Shown: positions 1-7,994 of the stretch, piece by piece
Layout of the letters: every line of letters starts with the position of its first letter
Numbering within the stretch: the stretch's first letter is position 1
Assembly (NCBI GenBank): GCA_910577925.1
Contig: CAJTOI010000011.1
Location: 22,160 to 86,159 of the forward strand
Source: an uncultured Roseburia sp.
GTDB taxonomy: Bacteria; Bacillota; Clostridia; Lachnospirales; Lachnospiraceae
Direction of reading: 5' to 3'
Length of the DNA stretch: 64,000 nucleotides
The notes under the pieces: generated by a model
The model's input: only the letters and a program-made list of their open reading frames with translations
What the model was told of the DNA's origin: nothing
The model's database searches: none
Position numbers and translations under genes: made by a program

Positions 1-2
1 CT

Positions 3-995
3 TACGTAGAGCAACATTTTCAAGAGGAAAAAGTAAATTACCTTTTCGTGGATGAAGTTCAAATGTGTCCAAAATTTGAATTGGCAATCAACAGTCTTTA
101 TTCCAAAGGAAAATATGATATTTATATTACGGGTTCTAACGCCTTTTTATTAAGTGCTGATCTGGCAACTCTTTTTACCGGACGTTATATCAAGATTCAT
201 GTGTTTCCATTCAGTTTTCAGGAATACTGCCAGTATTATGATGAGACCGGCGATAAGGAAAAACTCTTTGATGAGTATTCCATAAAGGGAGGACTGGCAG
301 GCTCTTACGCTTACAGAACGGAAAAGGATAGAATAAATTACATTAAAGAAGTTTATGAAACGATCGTCACGAGAGACCTTGTGCAGAAATATTCTTTGCC
401 GGATACGTTGGTCCTGCAGAGACTGAGCGAATTCCTTATGGATAACATCAGCAACCTTACTTCTCCAAACAAGGTCAGTCAGTTGCTGACAGCGAATAAG
501 ACAACAACTAATCATGTAACAGTCGGCAGATATATTAAATATTTGTGCAATGCCTTTGTTTTTTATGATATAAAGCGTTATGATATCCGCGGAAAGAAGT
601 ATTTGGAAAGTTCTGAAAAATTCTATTTGTGTGATACAGGTATCCGATATGCCATTTTAGGAAGCAGGAATATGGACTACGGCAGAGTATATGAGAATAT
701 GGTCTGTATTGAACTGCTCCGCCGGGGATATGATGTGTATGTCGGAAAATTGTATCAGAAGGAAATTGATTTTGTAGCGCAAAAAGGGAGTGAGAAAATC
801 TATATCCAGGTCAGTGACAATATTTCGGATCAGAATACTCTTGAAAGGGAATGTTTGCCATTACTGCAAATCCGAGATGCTTATCCCAAAAAGGTCATTG
901 CCAGGACCAGGCACCCGAAATATGGTTATGAGGGTATTGAGATTTACAATATAGTTGATTGGCTATTGCAGGAAGAGGAAAATGGTGCGCAATAA
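3..995 (+). CDS. DUF4143-type AAA ATPase, 5' truncated by window edge
   Basis: The frame is open from the first bases of the window, so the gene begins upstream; about 330 residues are visible. The Walker B motif LFVDEVQ is near the visible N-terminus, followed by a sensor-like [10 protein letters not shown] segment, as in the AAA_14 domain. The second half has the layout of the DUF4143 domain, with a restriction-endonuclease-like fold suggested by EIDFVAQKG followed by IYIQVS. The Walker A part is missing only because of the window edge. These ATPases are common in gut Firmicutes and Bacteroidetes and mostly uncharacterised. GTG at 48 is an internal valine codon, not a start. Confidence 0.85.
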   Translation, partial: YVEQHFQEEKVNYLFVDEVQMCPKFELAINSLYSKGKYDIYITGSNAFLLSADLATLFTGRYIKIHVFPFSFQEYCQYYDETGDKEKLFDEYSIKGGLAGSYAYRTEKDRINYIKEVYETIVTRDLVQKYSLPDTLVLQRLSEFLMDNISNLTSPNKVSQLLTANKTTTNHVTVGRYIKYLCNAFVFYDIKRYDIRGKKYLESSEKFYLCDTGIRYAILGSRNMDYGRVYENMVCIELLRRGYDVYVGKLYQKEIDFVAQKGSEKIYIQVSDNISDQNTLERECLPLLQIRDAYPKKVIARTRHPKYGYEGIEIYNIVDWLLQEEENGAQ

Positions 996-1033
996 ACACC
1001 CCTGGGATCATTAAGTATCCGTTCTGGCGGATG

Positions 1034-1089
1034 AAAAAGGACTGTTACAGCGGCAGATGATACATCTGCTTTTGCAACAGTCCTTTTTA
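1034..1089. terminator. bidirectional terminator between convergent genes
   Basis: An inverted repeat with arms AAAGGACTGTT...CAGATG and CATCTG...AACAGTCCTTT is flanked by A and T runs. It can serve both the DUF4143 ATPase on the plus strand and glgD on the minus strand. Confidence 0.75.
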
Positions 1090-1132
1090 TATGCAGAAAA
1101 CGAAAAAGAAATTATCTGCTAGTTACATATTT

Positions 1133-2275
1133 TTATACGATCTGTCCCTTTGCGACATAGACCGGGAACGTATCGGTTCCTTTCATCTCTTTGCCTGCCG
1201 TCAGGGTTACATTCTTGTCCGTAATCGTGTACTCGATTTCGGCGCCTTCCTCCACGACAGTATCCTGCATAAGGATGCAGTTTTTCACTTTTGCGCCCTT
1301 TGCAATCTTTACACCGCGGAAGAGAATGCTGTTTTCAATCTCACCCTCGATGACACAGCCGTCAGCGACCATGACATTGCTGGCTTTTGCTCCGTTCAGA
1401 TACCGGGTCGGGTTATCGTCGCGGATCTTGGTGTAAATGGGATTGGTGGAGAACAGAGCCTCGATATTTTCCTCTTTCAAAAGCTTCATGTTCTCGTCAA
1501 AGTAACTCTTCATATTGTTGACATATGCGGCATAGCCTTCGTAGCAATAGCCGCAGACGTTCAGTTTGTCCAGCTGCGGAGCCAAAATATCCCTCTCAAA
1601 ATAGGAGTAGCCTCTGGTATAAGCCTGCTCCACCTGATTAATCAGGAGTTCGCGCTCAATGATGTACACGTTCATGGAGAGATTCTGAACACCGTCCTCC
1701 TGAGAATTGATCAGGATGCTCTTAACGCGCTTTCCGTCCAGCCGCAGGGTATAATAGAAGTCCTTGTGGTCCTTGTTGGCCTGAAGGATTCCCGGCGGAA
1801 TCTCCCGCTCCATGTAGGCGATGGTCACATCCGCGCCCTCTGCCTTGTGAGCGTCGATCAGTTCGTTAAAGTTGATATTGTATACGCCGTTGGCGTCAGA
1901 CATCACGACATACTTTTCTTTCTGGTCGGTTAAGAACTTAATGACGCTTGCAAGCGCTTCCACACGTCCGTTGTATACTTTGACATTTTTCTGCGCAAAA
2001 GGAGGAACGATGTTAAGTCCGCCGTTTTTGCGGGTCAGGTCCCACTCGCGTCCGGTGCCCAGATGGTCCATCAGGGAGTGATAATTCTTGCGGACGATTA
2101 AGGAAACATTGTCAATGCCGCTGTTGACCATGCTGGAGAGCGCAAAGTCCACCAGCCGGTATCTGCTGGCAAAAGGAATGGATGCCATAGACCGTTCGCT
2201 GACCAGCTCCGGTACCAGTGAATCATAACTGTTTGGAAAAATGATGCCTAAAGCATCTGCGTTTGAATTTACCAT
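1133..2275 (-). CDS. glgD: GlgD, regulatory-type ADP-glucose pyrophosphorylase subunit
   Basis: A 380-residue paralogue of GlgC. It has the nucleotidyltransferase fold marker [16 protein letters not shown], but its N-terminus reads [11 protein letters not shown] where GlgC has the glycine-rich [10 protein letters not shown] loop, so catalytic activity is probably lost. The C-terminal third, with hexapeptide-like steps such as [18 protein letters not shown], forms the left-handed beta helix typical of the family. In Firmicutes GlgD partners with GlgC and stimulates synthesis of ADP-glucose, the glycogen precursor. It overlaps the 3' end of glgC by 7 nt, which indicates one operon with translational coupling. 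The rest of a glg operon (glgA, glgB, glgP) is not in the window. Confidence 0.95.
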   Translation of the reverse strand: MVNSNADALGIIFPNSYDSLVPELVSERSMASIPFASRYRLVDFALSSMVNSGIDNVSLIVRKNYHSLMDHLGTGREWDLTRKNGGLNIVPPFAQKNVKVYNGRVEALASVIKFLTDQKEKYVVMSDANGVYNINFNELIDAHKAEGADVTIAYMEREIPPGILQANKDHKDFYYTLRLDGKRVKSILINSQEDGVQNLSMNVYIIERELLINQVEQAYTRGYSYFERDILAPQLDKLNVCGYCYEGYAAYVNNMKSYFDENMKLLKEENIEALFSTNPIYTKIRDDNPTRYLNGAKASNVMVADGCVIEGEIENSILFRGVKIAKGAKVKNCILMQDTVVEEGAEIEYTITDKNVTLTAGKEMKGTDTFPVYVAKGQIV

Positions 2276-3477
2276 TGCTCGTCACCATCCTTTACATCAT
2301 GATCAATCATTGCATTCGGGCCGATTTTTGCGCTGTCGCCGATTGTTACGCCGGAACCGACGGTTGCTACGCCTTTTTCGCCGTCTTTCGGAATTGCTCC
2401 GACGATGGCATTCTTTCCGACTGTGACATTTTCTGCGACAATACTGTGTCTTACCACGGCGCCGGCTTTGATGACGGTCTGACCCATGATAACCGAATCT
2501 TCGACAATCGCGCCTTCTTCTACCTGAACTCCGGCAAACAGAATCGAATGCTTAACGGTACCTGCCACAACGCAGCCGTCTGTAATCATAGAATTTTCGA
2601 CTACGGCTTTTGAGGTAATGCGGTGTCCGGTCATTCCGCTGTTGCGGCTGTAGATTTTCCAGTTCTCGTCAAAGAGATTGATGCCGCTGTGCTCGGGATC
2701 AAGCACTTCCATATTTGCTTCCCAGAGAGAAGAGATGGTACCTACGTCTTTCCAGTAGCCTTCAAACCGGAATGCATACATATTCCGCTTATCGCGAAGC
2801 AGATTCGGGATAATGTTATTGCCGAAATCATTTTCGGACTGCGGATCCGCCTCGTCCTCGATCAGGTACTGACGGAGCACGTCCCAGTTAAAGATGTAGA
2901 TACCCATCGAAGCCAGATTGGATTTCGGCTCCTTCGGCTTTTCCTGGAACTCGGTAATTTTGTCATTGTCATCGGTAACCATCAGGCCGAACCGGGATGC
3001 ATCATCCCAGGGGACTTCCATAACGGCCACACTGAATTCCGCATTTTTTTCCTTATGAAACTGCAGGAATTTGCTGTAATCCTGTTTGCAGATCTGATCT
3101 CCCGATAAAATAATGACATACTTCGGATTGTAGCGCTCAATAAATGAGATGTTCTGATAGATGGCGTTTGCCGTTCCTTTGTACCAGTCAGAGCCCGCAG
3201 CTTTCTGATACGGCGGAAGTACATGCACACCGCCGTGCAGTCGATCCAGATCCCAAGGTTGTCCGTTTCCTATGTACTCGTTGAGAACCAACGGCTGGTA
3301 CTGTGTCAGAATCCCGACCGTATCGATACCGGAATTTACACAGTTAGACAATGGGAAATCGATGATACGGTATTTTCCGCCAAATGGAACAGCCGGTTTG
3401 GCCAGCTTTTGTGTCAGAGCATAGAGTCTGGAGCCCTGACCGCCGGCCAGGAGCATCGCTATCATTTCTTTTTCCAT
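2269..3477 (-). CDS. glgC: GlgC, glucose-1-phosphate adenylyltransferase
   Basis: Catalytic ADP-glucose pyrophosphorylase (ATP + glucose-1-phosphate to ADP-glucose + PPi), the committed step of glycogen synthesis. The N-terminus carries the pyrophosphorylase loop [10 protein letters not shown], then [16 protein letters not shown] and the substrate-binding segment ILSGDQI. The glucose-1-P region is around EFQEKP, and a beta-helix C-terminal domain follows. The start is placed at the ATG at 3477, giving 402 residues, because GGGGGTGATT sits 5-14 nt upstream; a GTG five codons earlier would leave no room for a ribosome site. It is first in the glgC-glgD operon. Confidence 0.96.
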   Translation of the reverse strand: MEKEMIAMLLAGGQGSRLYALTQKLAKPAVPFGGKYRIIDFPLSNCVNSGIDTVGILTQYQPLVLNEYIGNGQPWDLDRLHGGVHVLPPYQKAAGSDWYKGTANAIYQNISFIERYNPKYVIILSGDQICKQDYSKFLQFHKEKNAEFSVAVMEVPWDDASRFGLMVTDDNDKITEFQEKPKEPKSNLASMGIYIFNWDVLRQYLIEDEADPQSENDFGNNIIPNLLRDKRNMYAFRFEGYWKDVGTISSLWEANMEVLDPEHSGINLFDENWKIYSRNSGMTGHRITSKAVVENSMITDGCVVAGTVKHSILFAGVQVEEGAIVEDSVIMGQTVIKAGAVVRHSIVAENVTVGKNAIVGAIPKDGEKGVATVGSGVTIGDSAKIGPNAMIDHDVKDGDEQW

Positions 3478-3510
3478 GTTAATCACCCCCACGTTTTTTT
3501 ATATGTATAA

Positions 3511-3584
3511 TTGTACTATATTATTACAAAATTTAATAGTACTTTTGTACTTAATTATTGAAAAAATAATCGGTTATTTGTACT
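3511..3584. promoter_or_regulatory. three phased TTGTACT repeats upstream of glgC
   Basis: TTGTACT occurs at 3511-3517, 3545-3551 and 3578-3584, a spacing of 34 and 33 nt (about three helical turns). The middle copy is part of a dyad AGTAC-TTTT-GTACT at 3538-3551. The stretch is very AT-rich and lies between glgC and the divergent small gene. It may be an operator array for glgCD; the cognate protein is unknown. Confidence 0.35.
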
Positions 3585-3615
3585 TTTTTACCGGAAAGTC
3601 CCAAATCGCGGAGGA

Positions 3616-3644
3616 TTGAATTTTTTTGTGACCTCATGTATAAT
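3616..3644 (+). promoter_or_regulatory. sigma-A promoter for the 3696 gene
   Basis: TTGAAT, a 17-nt spacer, then a perfect TATAAT. The predicted start site is near 3651, about 45 nt before the start codon at 3696. Confidence 0.7.
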
Positions 3645-3695
3645 GAAAAATAATATTTGATTTTGCGAAGAAACAGCGGTGAGGGGAGTATTTTT

Positions 3696-4124
3696 ATGGA
3701 AGAAACTATTTTCGGGCGCTTTCCGGATCGGTGCGCTTTCGATAAATATTGGGAGGAAACCTATATCCCGGTGACATATGAGGACGTGCGGGAATGCTTT
3801 GAGGACATTGTCACGGCCGCGGCCGGGCATATCTATCTCTCGGATTACGAGAGCGGCGGGTGCATTTCCCGAGCCGATTTTATGGAAAATCTTTCGCAGG
3901 AGGCGCAGTTCTCGTTTCAGGACGGACTGACAGAGGTATTTTACGACAAAAATCCCGAACTGTACGAGACAGCCTTTGCCGTCTATGAGACGGCGCAGAT
4001 GGAGGAAAACGGAAAGGAAGACGTGGCCGGAATTTTTCATGAGACTTACAATCGCCTTTATGCGGAGTTTTTAGGACGTCTTTTTGATGAGCGGCTGGCG
4101 CAGAGCGCGTCCGGCACGGACTGA
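3696..4124 (+). CDS. unknown small protein
   Basis: A 142-residue acidic, probably soluble protein starting MEETIFGRFPDRCAFDKYW; I do not recognise a domain. The start is the ATG at 3696 preceded by GAGGGGAG at 8-nt spacing; upstream codons in the same frame overlap the promoter. It has no signal peptide or membrane segment and looks mostly helical. It is followed after 37 nt by rsmA in the same direction and may be co-transcribed, which says little about its role. Confidence 0.7.
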   Translation: MEETIFGRFPDRCAFDKYWEETYIPVTYEDVRECFEDIVTAAAGHIYLSDYESGGCISRADFMENLSQEAQFSFQDGLTEVFYDKNPELYETAFAVYETAQMEENGKEDVAGIFHETYNRLYAEFLGRLFDERLAQSASGTD

Positions 4125-4161
4125 TGTTTGGATGCATACTGTAAAATAAAAGGAGCATGTC

Positions 4162-5046
4162 ATGGCAGCACTGGGAATCCCGCAGAATACGATTGCGGTA
4201 TTGCAGAAATATCATTTTAATTTTCAAAAAAAGTTCGGACAGAATTTTCTGATTGACCCGCGCGTATTGGAACGGATTATGGAGGCGGCGGAGATTACCG
4301 GAGAAGATTTTGTCCTGGAAATCGGCCCGGGTATCGGAACCATGACACAGTATCTTTGCGAGCGCGCAAAGGAAGTTGTGGCGGTGGAGATCGACCGAAA
4401 TCTGATACCGATTCTCGCGGACACGCTGCAGGACTATAAGAATGTCACGGTCCTCAATGAAGATATCTTAAAGCTCGATATCACGCGGCTTGTTCGGGAG
4501 AAAAACGGCGGGAAACCGATAAAAGTAGTTGCGAATCTTCCTTATTATATTACGACGCCGATTATCATGGGGCTTTTTGAGAGCCATGTCCCGGTGGAGA
4601 GTATCACGATTATGGTGCAGAAAGAGGTGGCGGACCGTATGCAGGCCGGCCCGGGGACAAAAGATTACGGGGCGCTGTCGCTTGCGGTACAGTATTATGC
4701 GAAGCCGGAGATAATCGCGAATGTTCCGCCGAACTGTTTTATGCCGCGTCCGGGAGTGGGCAGCACCGTGATACGGCTCGTGCGGCACGGGATGCCGCCG
4801 GTGCCGGTGGAGGATGAGAAACTGATGTTTGGAATTATCCGGGCATCTTTTAATCAGAGGCGCAAGACGCTGGCAAACAGCCTTTGCAATTCCCCCAAAA
4901 TCGGACTTCCGAAGGAAGTCATCCAGGAGAGCATCGAAGAATTGGAAGTTCCGGTTACGGTTCGCGGGGAGGCGCTTACGTTAGATCAATTTGCCGTACT
5001 TTCTAATATAATCGGCAAAAAGATAGATAGACAGAAACAGGAGTGA
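4162..5046 (+). CDS. rsmA: RsmA (KsgA), 16S rRNA dimethyladenosine transferase
   Basis: Dimethylates two adjacent adenosines in helix 45 of 16S rRNA using S-adenosylmethionine. The family opening KFGQNFLIDP is at residues 24-33, the SAM-binding motif VLEIGPGIGTMT follows, and the catalytic NLPYYITTPI motif is present. The C-terminal small domain includes ASFNQRRKTLANSL. The length of 294 residues is normal. The start ATG is preceded by AAAAGGAGC at good spacing. Confidence 0.97.
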   Translation: MAALGIPQNTIAVLQKYHFNFQKKFGQNFLIDPRVLERIMEAAEITGEDFVLEIGPGIGTMTQYLCERAKEVVAVEIDRNLIPILADTLQDYKNVTVLNEDILKLDITRLVREKNGGKPIKVVANLPYYITTPIIMGLFESHVPVESITIMVQKEVADRMQAGPGTKDYGALSLAVQYYAKPEIIANVPPNCFMPRPGVGSTVIRLVRHGMPPVPVEDEKLMFGIIRASFNQRRKTLANSLCNSPKIGLPKEVIQESIEELEVPVTVRGEALTLDQFAVLSNIIGKKIDRQKQE

Positions 5047-5071
5047 AGCAGCAAGGAAAGGAGTTAGTCTT

Positions 5072-5749
5072 ATGGAAGAGAATCAGAAGGGATTGAACGG
5101 ACAGGAGGCGCCGCGTACATACGGGGAGGAGTCCGCAAATCAGTCAAATTACGGAAATCAGCCGAATTACGGAGGCCAGCCAAACTACGGAAATCAGCCG
5201 AATTACGGAGGTCAGCCAAACTATGGAGGCCAGCCGAATTACGGAGGCCAGCCAAACTACGGAGAGCAGCGTTATCCGTATGCTTACGGGGCGGGCGGAC
5301 AGATGATGCCGGCAAATGTCAACAATATTTTTTGTTATATTCTGCTTGCAGTGATGCCGCTGCACAAGATCGTCATTATCCTGTCGAATTATTTTTCGTT
5401 TAAATCGCTTGATTTAAACAGTGTGATGGCCGGGGATGTTTCTTCCGCGGTGAATCCGGCGGTCAGCGTGCTGTCCGTTTTTAACTACGTGTTCTGGATT
5501 TTGTACATCGTGTTTCTTATTCTGGATATTGTGCAGATAAATAAGGCGCAGTATAAGATAACCGGACTCGTGTTGTTCGGCATTTTCTTAAAGCAGGGCT
5601 ACTATGTATGGCGCGCGCATGTCCTGAGAGAGAAAATGACATTTCCGATTGTCTATACGGTGTGCTTTGTGCTGCTGACGGTAGCCAATTATGCATATTC
5701 GATGTATCTGTCGTTTGGCATGGTGTCGGATATCATGAATATGATGTAA
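5072..5749 (+). CDS. membrane protein with N-terminal NYGGQP repeats
   Basis: 225 residues. Residues about 25-66 are eight near-identical hexapeptides of the type NYG(G/N)QP, a disordered, probably cytoplasmic tail. The rest contains about four hydrophobic segments, beginning at NNIFCYILLAVMPLHKIVII and ending at YTVCFVLLTVANYAYSMYLSF. Similar small membrane proteins with Gly/Tyr/Gln/Pro-rich tails are common in Lachnospiraceae, but I cannot name the family or function. The start has AAAGGAG 9 nt upstream. It ends about 95 nt before spoIID. Confidence 0.75.
   Translation: MEENQKGLNGQEAPRTYGEESANQSNYGNQPNYGGQPNYGNQPNYGGQPNYGGQPNYGGQPNYGEQRYPYAYGAGGQMMPANVNNIFCYILLAVMPLHKIVIILSNYFSFKSLDLNSVMAGDVSSAVNPAVSVLSVFNYVFWILYIVFLILDIVQINKAQYKITGLVLFGIFLKQGYYVWRAHVLREKMTFPIVYTVCFVLLTVANYAYSMYLSFGMVSDIMNMM
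5146..5263 (+). repeat. in-frame tandem repeat coding NYGxQP
   Basis: 18-nt units, often paired as 36-nt blocks, with third-position variation (AATTACGGAGGCCAGCCA / AACTACGGAAATCAGCCG). The pattern keeps the reading frame, so it is a coding repeat prone to copy-number change, not a CRISPR. Confidence 0.85.
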
Positions 5750-5795
5750 CTGCAAATCCATAGAGGAGCCGCCGCCCGGCGGCTTCCGGCCGATA

Positions 5796-5824
5796 TCATA
5801 AGAAAGCTCTCTGCTGCATATACT
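5796..5824 (+). promoter_or_regulatory. candidate sigma-E promoter of spoIID
   Basis: TCATAAG at 5796-5802, 14 nt, then CATATACT at 5817-5824, which matches the sigma-E minus-10 consensus CATACANT at 7 of 8 positions. The expected start site (about 5831) lies just before AGGGAG, the ribosome-binding site of spoIID. SpoIID is a mother-cell sigma-E gene in Bacillus, which supports the reading. Confidence 0.5.
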
Positions 5825-5843
5825 TGCGGCAGGGAGATTTTTT
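5807..5843 (+). terminator. terminator-like hairpin covering the spoIID ribosome site
   Basis: CTCTCTGCTGCA (5807-5818) pairs with TGCGGCAGGGAG (5825-5836) with only G-U wobbles, followed by ATTTTTT and then the spoIID ATG at 5844. It can end transcripts of the upstream gene and would hide the AGGGAG site in any readthrough RNA. Confidence 0.6.
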
Positions 5844-6746
5844 ATGCGGAGAAAATGGGAAAAATTGCTGAACAGGCTTTTGACGTTTGCGATTGTGGCG
5901 GTGCTGCTGCCGTTAGTCGTGACAATCGTGATGCAGCGGATGGAGTTGGAGGAAGTAATCTACGGAGGCAAAGGCGCGAAAGCGGATACGTCGGAGGAGG
6001 ATCTGATCGGCATTGTCGCAAAAGAAATAGACATCGAGGCGGAGCGGGAGGCGATTCTTGCACAATGCGTTGTGGCGCGGACGAATTATTACGATGCAAA
6101 AAAGCGCGGGCTTACGCTGCCGGAGACACTGTCCGAGCCCGAACTGAAAAAGCTTTGGGGCGATTCGTATGAAAAAAATTACCGCCTGCTTGCAGACTGC
6201 ATACAGGAGACAAGTCATCAGGTGCTCACCTGGAACGGGGAATCCATCTACGCCGCTTATCATGCGCTGAGTGCGGGAAGCACGAGAAATATGCAGGATG
6301 TATACCCGGAAACAAAAATGCCGTACCTGAGCGCGGCGCCCTGTGTGTGGGATATCACCGCGGAGGGATATCTGGGTGTCTATTATTTAGAAAAAAAAGA
6401 AATTACAGATAAATGCCGGGAGGCTTTTCCGGACGCAGAGCTGCCGGAGGACGGCGGGGAATTTCCGATTGCGGTGGAAAGCCGGGATGAGGCCGGATAT
6501 GTGCTGCAGGTAAAGGTCGGCGGCGTGGTCTGTACCGGCGAGGAATTTCGGGCCTGCATGGAACTTCCGTCCGCCTGCTTTTCCGTCACGGAGCTGGACG
6601 GGAAAATCCGGATTGTGACAAAGGGAATCGGGCACGGACTGGGGCTTTCGATTCACAGTGCCGGCGAAATGGCAAAGGAGGGCATGAAATATCAGGAAAT
6701 TCTTTCTTATTTTTATCCGAATACAGAATTAAAAGAAAAGGTATAA
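5844..6746 (+). CDS. spoIID: SpoIID, stage II sporulation lytic transglycosylase
   Basis: 300 residues. A signal-anchor helix spans about residues 12-31, then a SpoIID/LytB domain follows. The segment GIVAKEIDIEAEREAILAQC carries Glu61 at the position of the catalytic glutamate. AYHALSAGSTRNMQD and the C-terminal GIGHGLGLSIHSAGEMA are conserved family blocks. SpoIID cleaves glycan strands in the septum during engulfment, working in the mother-cell membrane with SpoIIM and SpoIIP. The neighbour spoIIQ is in the same order as in Bacillus subtilis. A sigma-E-like promoter overlaps the upstream terminator. Confidence 0.93.
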   Translation: MRRKWEKLLNRLLTFAIVAVLLPLVVTIVMQRMELEEVIYGGKGAKADTSEEDLIGIVAKEIDIEAEREAILAQCVVARTNYYDAKKRGLTLPETLSEPELKKLWGDSYEKNYRLLADCIQETSHQVLTWNGESIYAAYHALSAGSTRNMQDVYPETKMPYLSAAPCVWDITAEGYLGVYYLEKKEITDKCREAFPDAELPEDGGEFPIAVESRDEAGYVLQVKVGGVVCTGEEFRACMELPSACFSVTELDGKIRIVTKGIGHGLGLSIHSAGEMAKEGMKYQEILSYFYPNTELKEKV

Positions 6747-6768
6747 ACCGTCCAAATCAGGTAAGACT
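6741..6768 (+). promoter_or_regulatory. candidate sigma-F promoter of spoIIQ
   Basis: GTATA at 6741-6745 overlaps the stop codon of spoIID and is followed after 14 nt by GGTAAGACT. This resembles the forespore sigma-F pattern (GYATA ... GGNNANNNT). SpoIIQ is a sigma-F gene in Bacillus. Spacing is slightly short, so the call is tentative. Confidence 0.35.
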
Positions 6769-6801
6769 AAGAATAAAATAAACGATGGATGGTGAAAGGA
6801 T

Positions 6802-7656
6802 ATGAAAAAGAAAGGATTTGCCGCATTTTTACGGCGGAAGGAATATGTAATTGCAGGGGCTCTTGTGGTGGCGGCTGCGGTTGGGACAACCGTGGTATAC
6901 ACCAACAATCAGGAAAAGGAGCGTCAGCAGATAGAAATGGAACTGGCCGAGGAACAGCAGCAACAACAGCAGGAGCTGGCGGCCGCGGAGGAAAAGGAGG
7001 AGCCTGCGGCGGAGGCATCGAGTGTGATTCCGCCGAAAAATACCGCGCAGCAGAATGACAGTGCGTCGGCAGACCGGATCGAGGAGCAGCTGACCCCGGA
7101 AGGCGGCATGGCAGAGCTTGAGAAGAAGACCGACGAAACGTCTACCGAGGATGTGGCGGAGGAGAATACCGAGGGAAAAGAACAGGTTGCGGAAGAGACA
7201 AAGCAGACGACAGAGACTGCGGCAGTCGGAAACGAGCTTCATTTTTCACCCGAAGAGGGGATCGACTGGCCGTTGGAGGGAAACGTAATCTTAAATTACA
7301 GCATGGATGCGAGCGTGCATTTTGTAACCTTAGATCAGTATAAATATAATCCTGCGGTCATTATCGAGGGAGAGGTCAACGATAAAGTCTGCTCGGTAGC
7401 AAAGGGACAAGTGTTGTCGATTGAAAACGATGAGGTGACCGGATGTACGATGACCGTTGATTTGGGGGACGGATACCGGGCAATCTACGGACAGATTAAG
7501 GAGCCGAATTTTGCAGTCGGAGATTATGTGGAGGCCGGACATGTCCTGGGATATGTCGCCGAGCCGACAAAATATTTCTCCGTGGAGGGCAGCAACCTGT
7601 ATTTTGCGATGGAAAAGGACGGGGAATCGATAGACCCGATGGAATTTTTTGAGTAA
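6802..7656 (+). CDS. spoIIQ: SpoIIQ-like protein with degenerate M23 domain
   Basis: 284 residues: basic N-terminus, one membrane helix at about 16-34, a long Glu/Gln/Ala-rich coiled linker (residues about 36-145), then a LytM/M23 fold ending MEKDGESIDPMEFFE. The zinc-binding positions of active M23 enzymes are replaced: the first His/Asp region reads YKYNPAV, the YxH position reads YGQI, and HLHF reads NLYF. It should therefore be a non-enzymatic scaffold, like Bacillus SpoIIQ, pairing with SpoIIIAH across the engulfing membranes. Position directly after spoIID supports the assignment. Start ATG 6802 has GAAAGGAT upstream. Confidence 0.85.
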   Translation: MKKKGFAAFLRRKEYVIAGALVVAAAVGTTVVYTNNQEKERQQIEMELAEEQQQQQQELAAAEEKEEPAAEASSVIPPKNTAQQNDSASADRIEEQLTPEGGMAELEKKTDETSTEDVAEENTEGKEQVAEETKQTTETAAVGNELHFSPEEGIDWPLEGNVILNYSMDASVHFVTLDQYKYNPAVIIEGEVNDKVCSVAKGQVLSIENDEVTGCTMTVDLGDGYRAIYGQIKEPNFAVGDYVEAGHVLGYVAEPTKYFSVEGSNLYFAMEKDGESIDPMEFFE

Positions 7657-7892
7657 AGGCTCTAAAAAAGGCAGGAAACTTTTCAGAGGCTGCGCATAGA
7701 ATAGAGATATAATGTAAAATTCGCAATCGAGCCTTTACATTTTTACGGAATGAGAAACCGCTGCGGCGGAAATAGTTGGAAAGAATAGTTTGGAAAAACA
7801 CTTTTTTGTCGATTGCTTTTCATATGCGTATGCAGCATTAACCCAGAACCTGCAGGAAAACGGCAGGTCGGGGTACATAGCCCCAGGTTTTC
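7657..7892 (+). other. intergenic region with structured segments, no gene seen
   Basis: No coding frame is supported. Seen here: a weak hairpin ATGTAAA/TTTACAT followed by T residues (7712-7744) that may end spoIIQ transcripts; a TATAAT at 7708-7713 without a good minus-35; and two small stems near 7850-7885 (CCTGC/GCAGG and GGGG/CCCC) just before the helicase promoter. A small RNA is possible but unsupported. Confidence 0.4.
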
Positions 7893-7921
7893 TTGACAAA
7901 AACAGGTTGCCGTGCTATGAT
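7893..7921 (+). promoter_or_regulatory. consensus sigma-A promoter of the DEAD-box gene
   Basis: Perfect TTGACA, a 17-nt spacer and TATGAT. Transcription should begin near 7928, leaving a leader of about 65 nt. This also rules out any start codon upstream of 7928. Confidence 0.85.
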
Positions 7922-7934
7922 TTCCGAGGATTAT

Positions 7935-7964
7935 AAGAGCGACTCGCGGGAGCGTGTCGCTCTT
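7935..7964 (+). promoter_or_regulatory. strong hairpin in DEAD-box helicase leader
   Basis: AAGAGCGAC (7935-7943) pairs with GTCGCTCTT (7956-7964), extended inside by CGC-GGGA-GCG, making about 12 pairs closed by a GNRA-type tetraloop. It is followed by TATCTTTTG and then GGGAAAGG. It may act as an attenuator, an mRNA stabiliser or a target for helicase autoregulation. Confidence 0.6.
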
Positions 7965-7994
7965 TATCTTTTGTATACAGGGAAAGGACTTAGA

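Noticed and set aside
5146..5263. Regular short repeats that look CRISPR-like
   Set aside because: The unit is 18 nt with no unique spacers and keeps an NYGxQP reading frame with third-base variation; it is a coding repeat.
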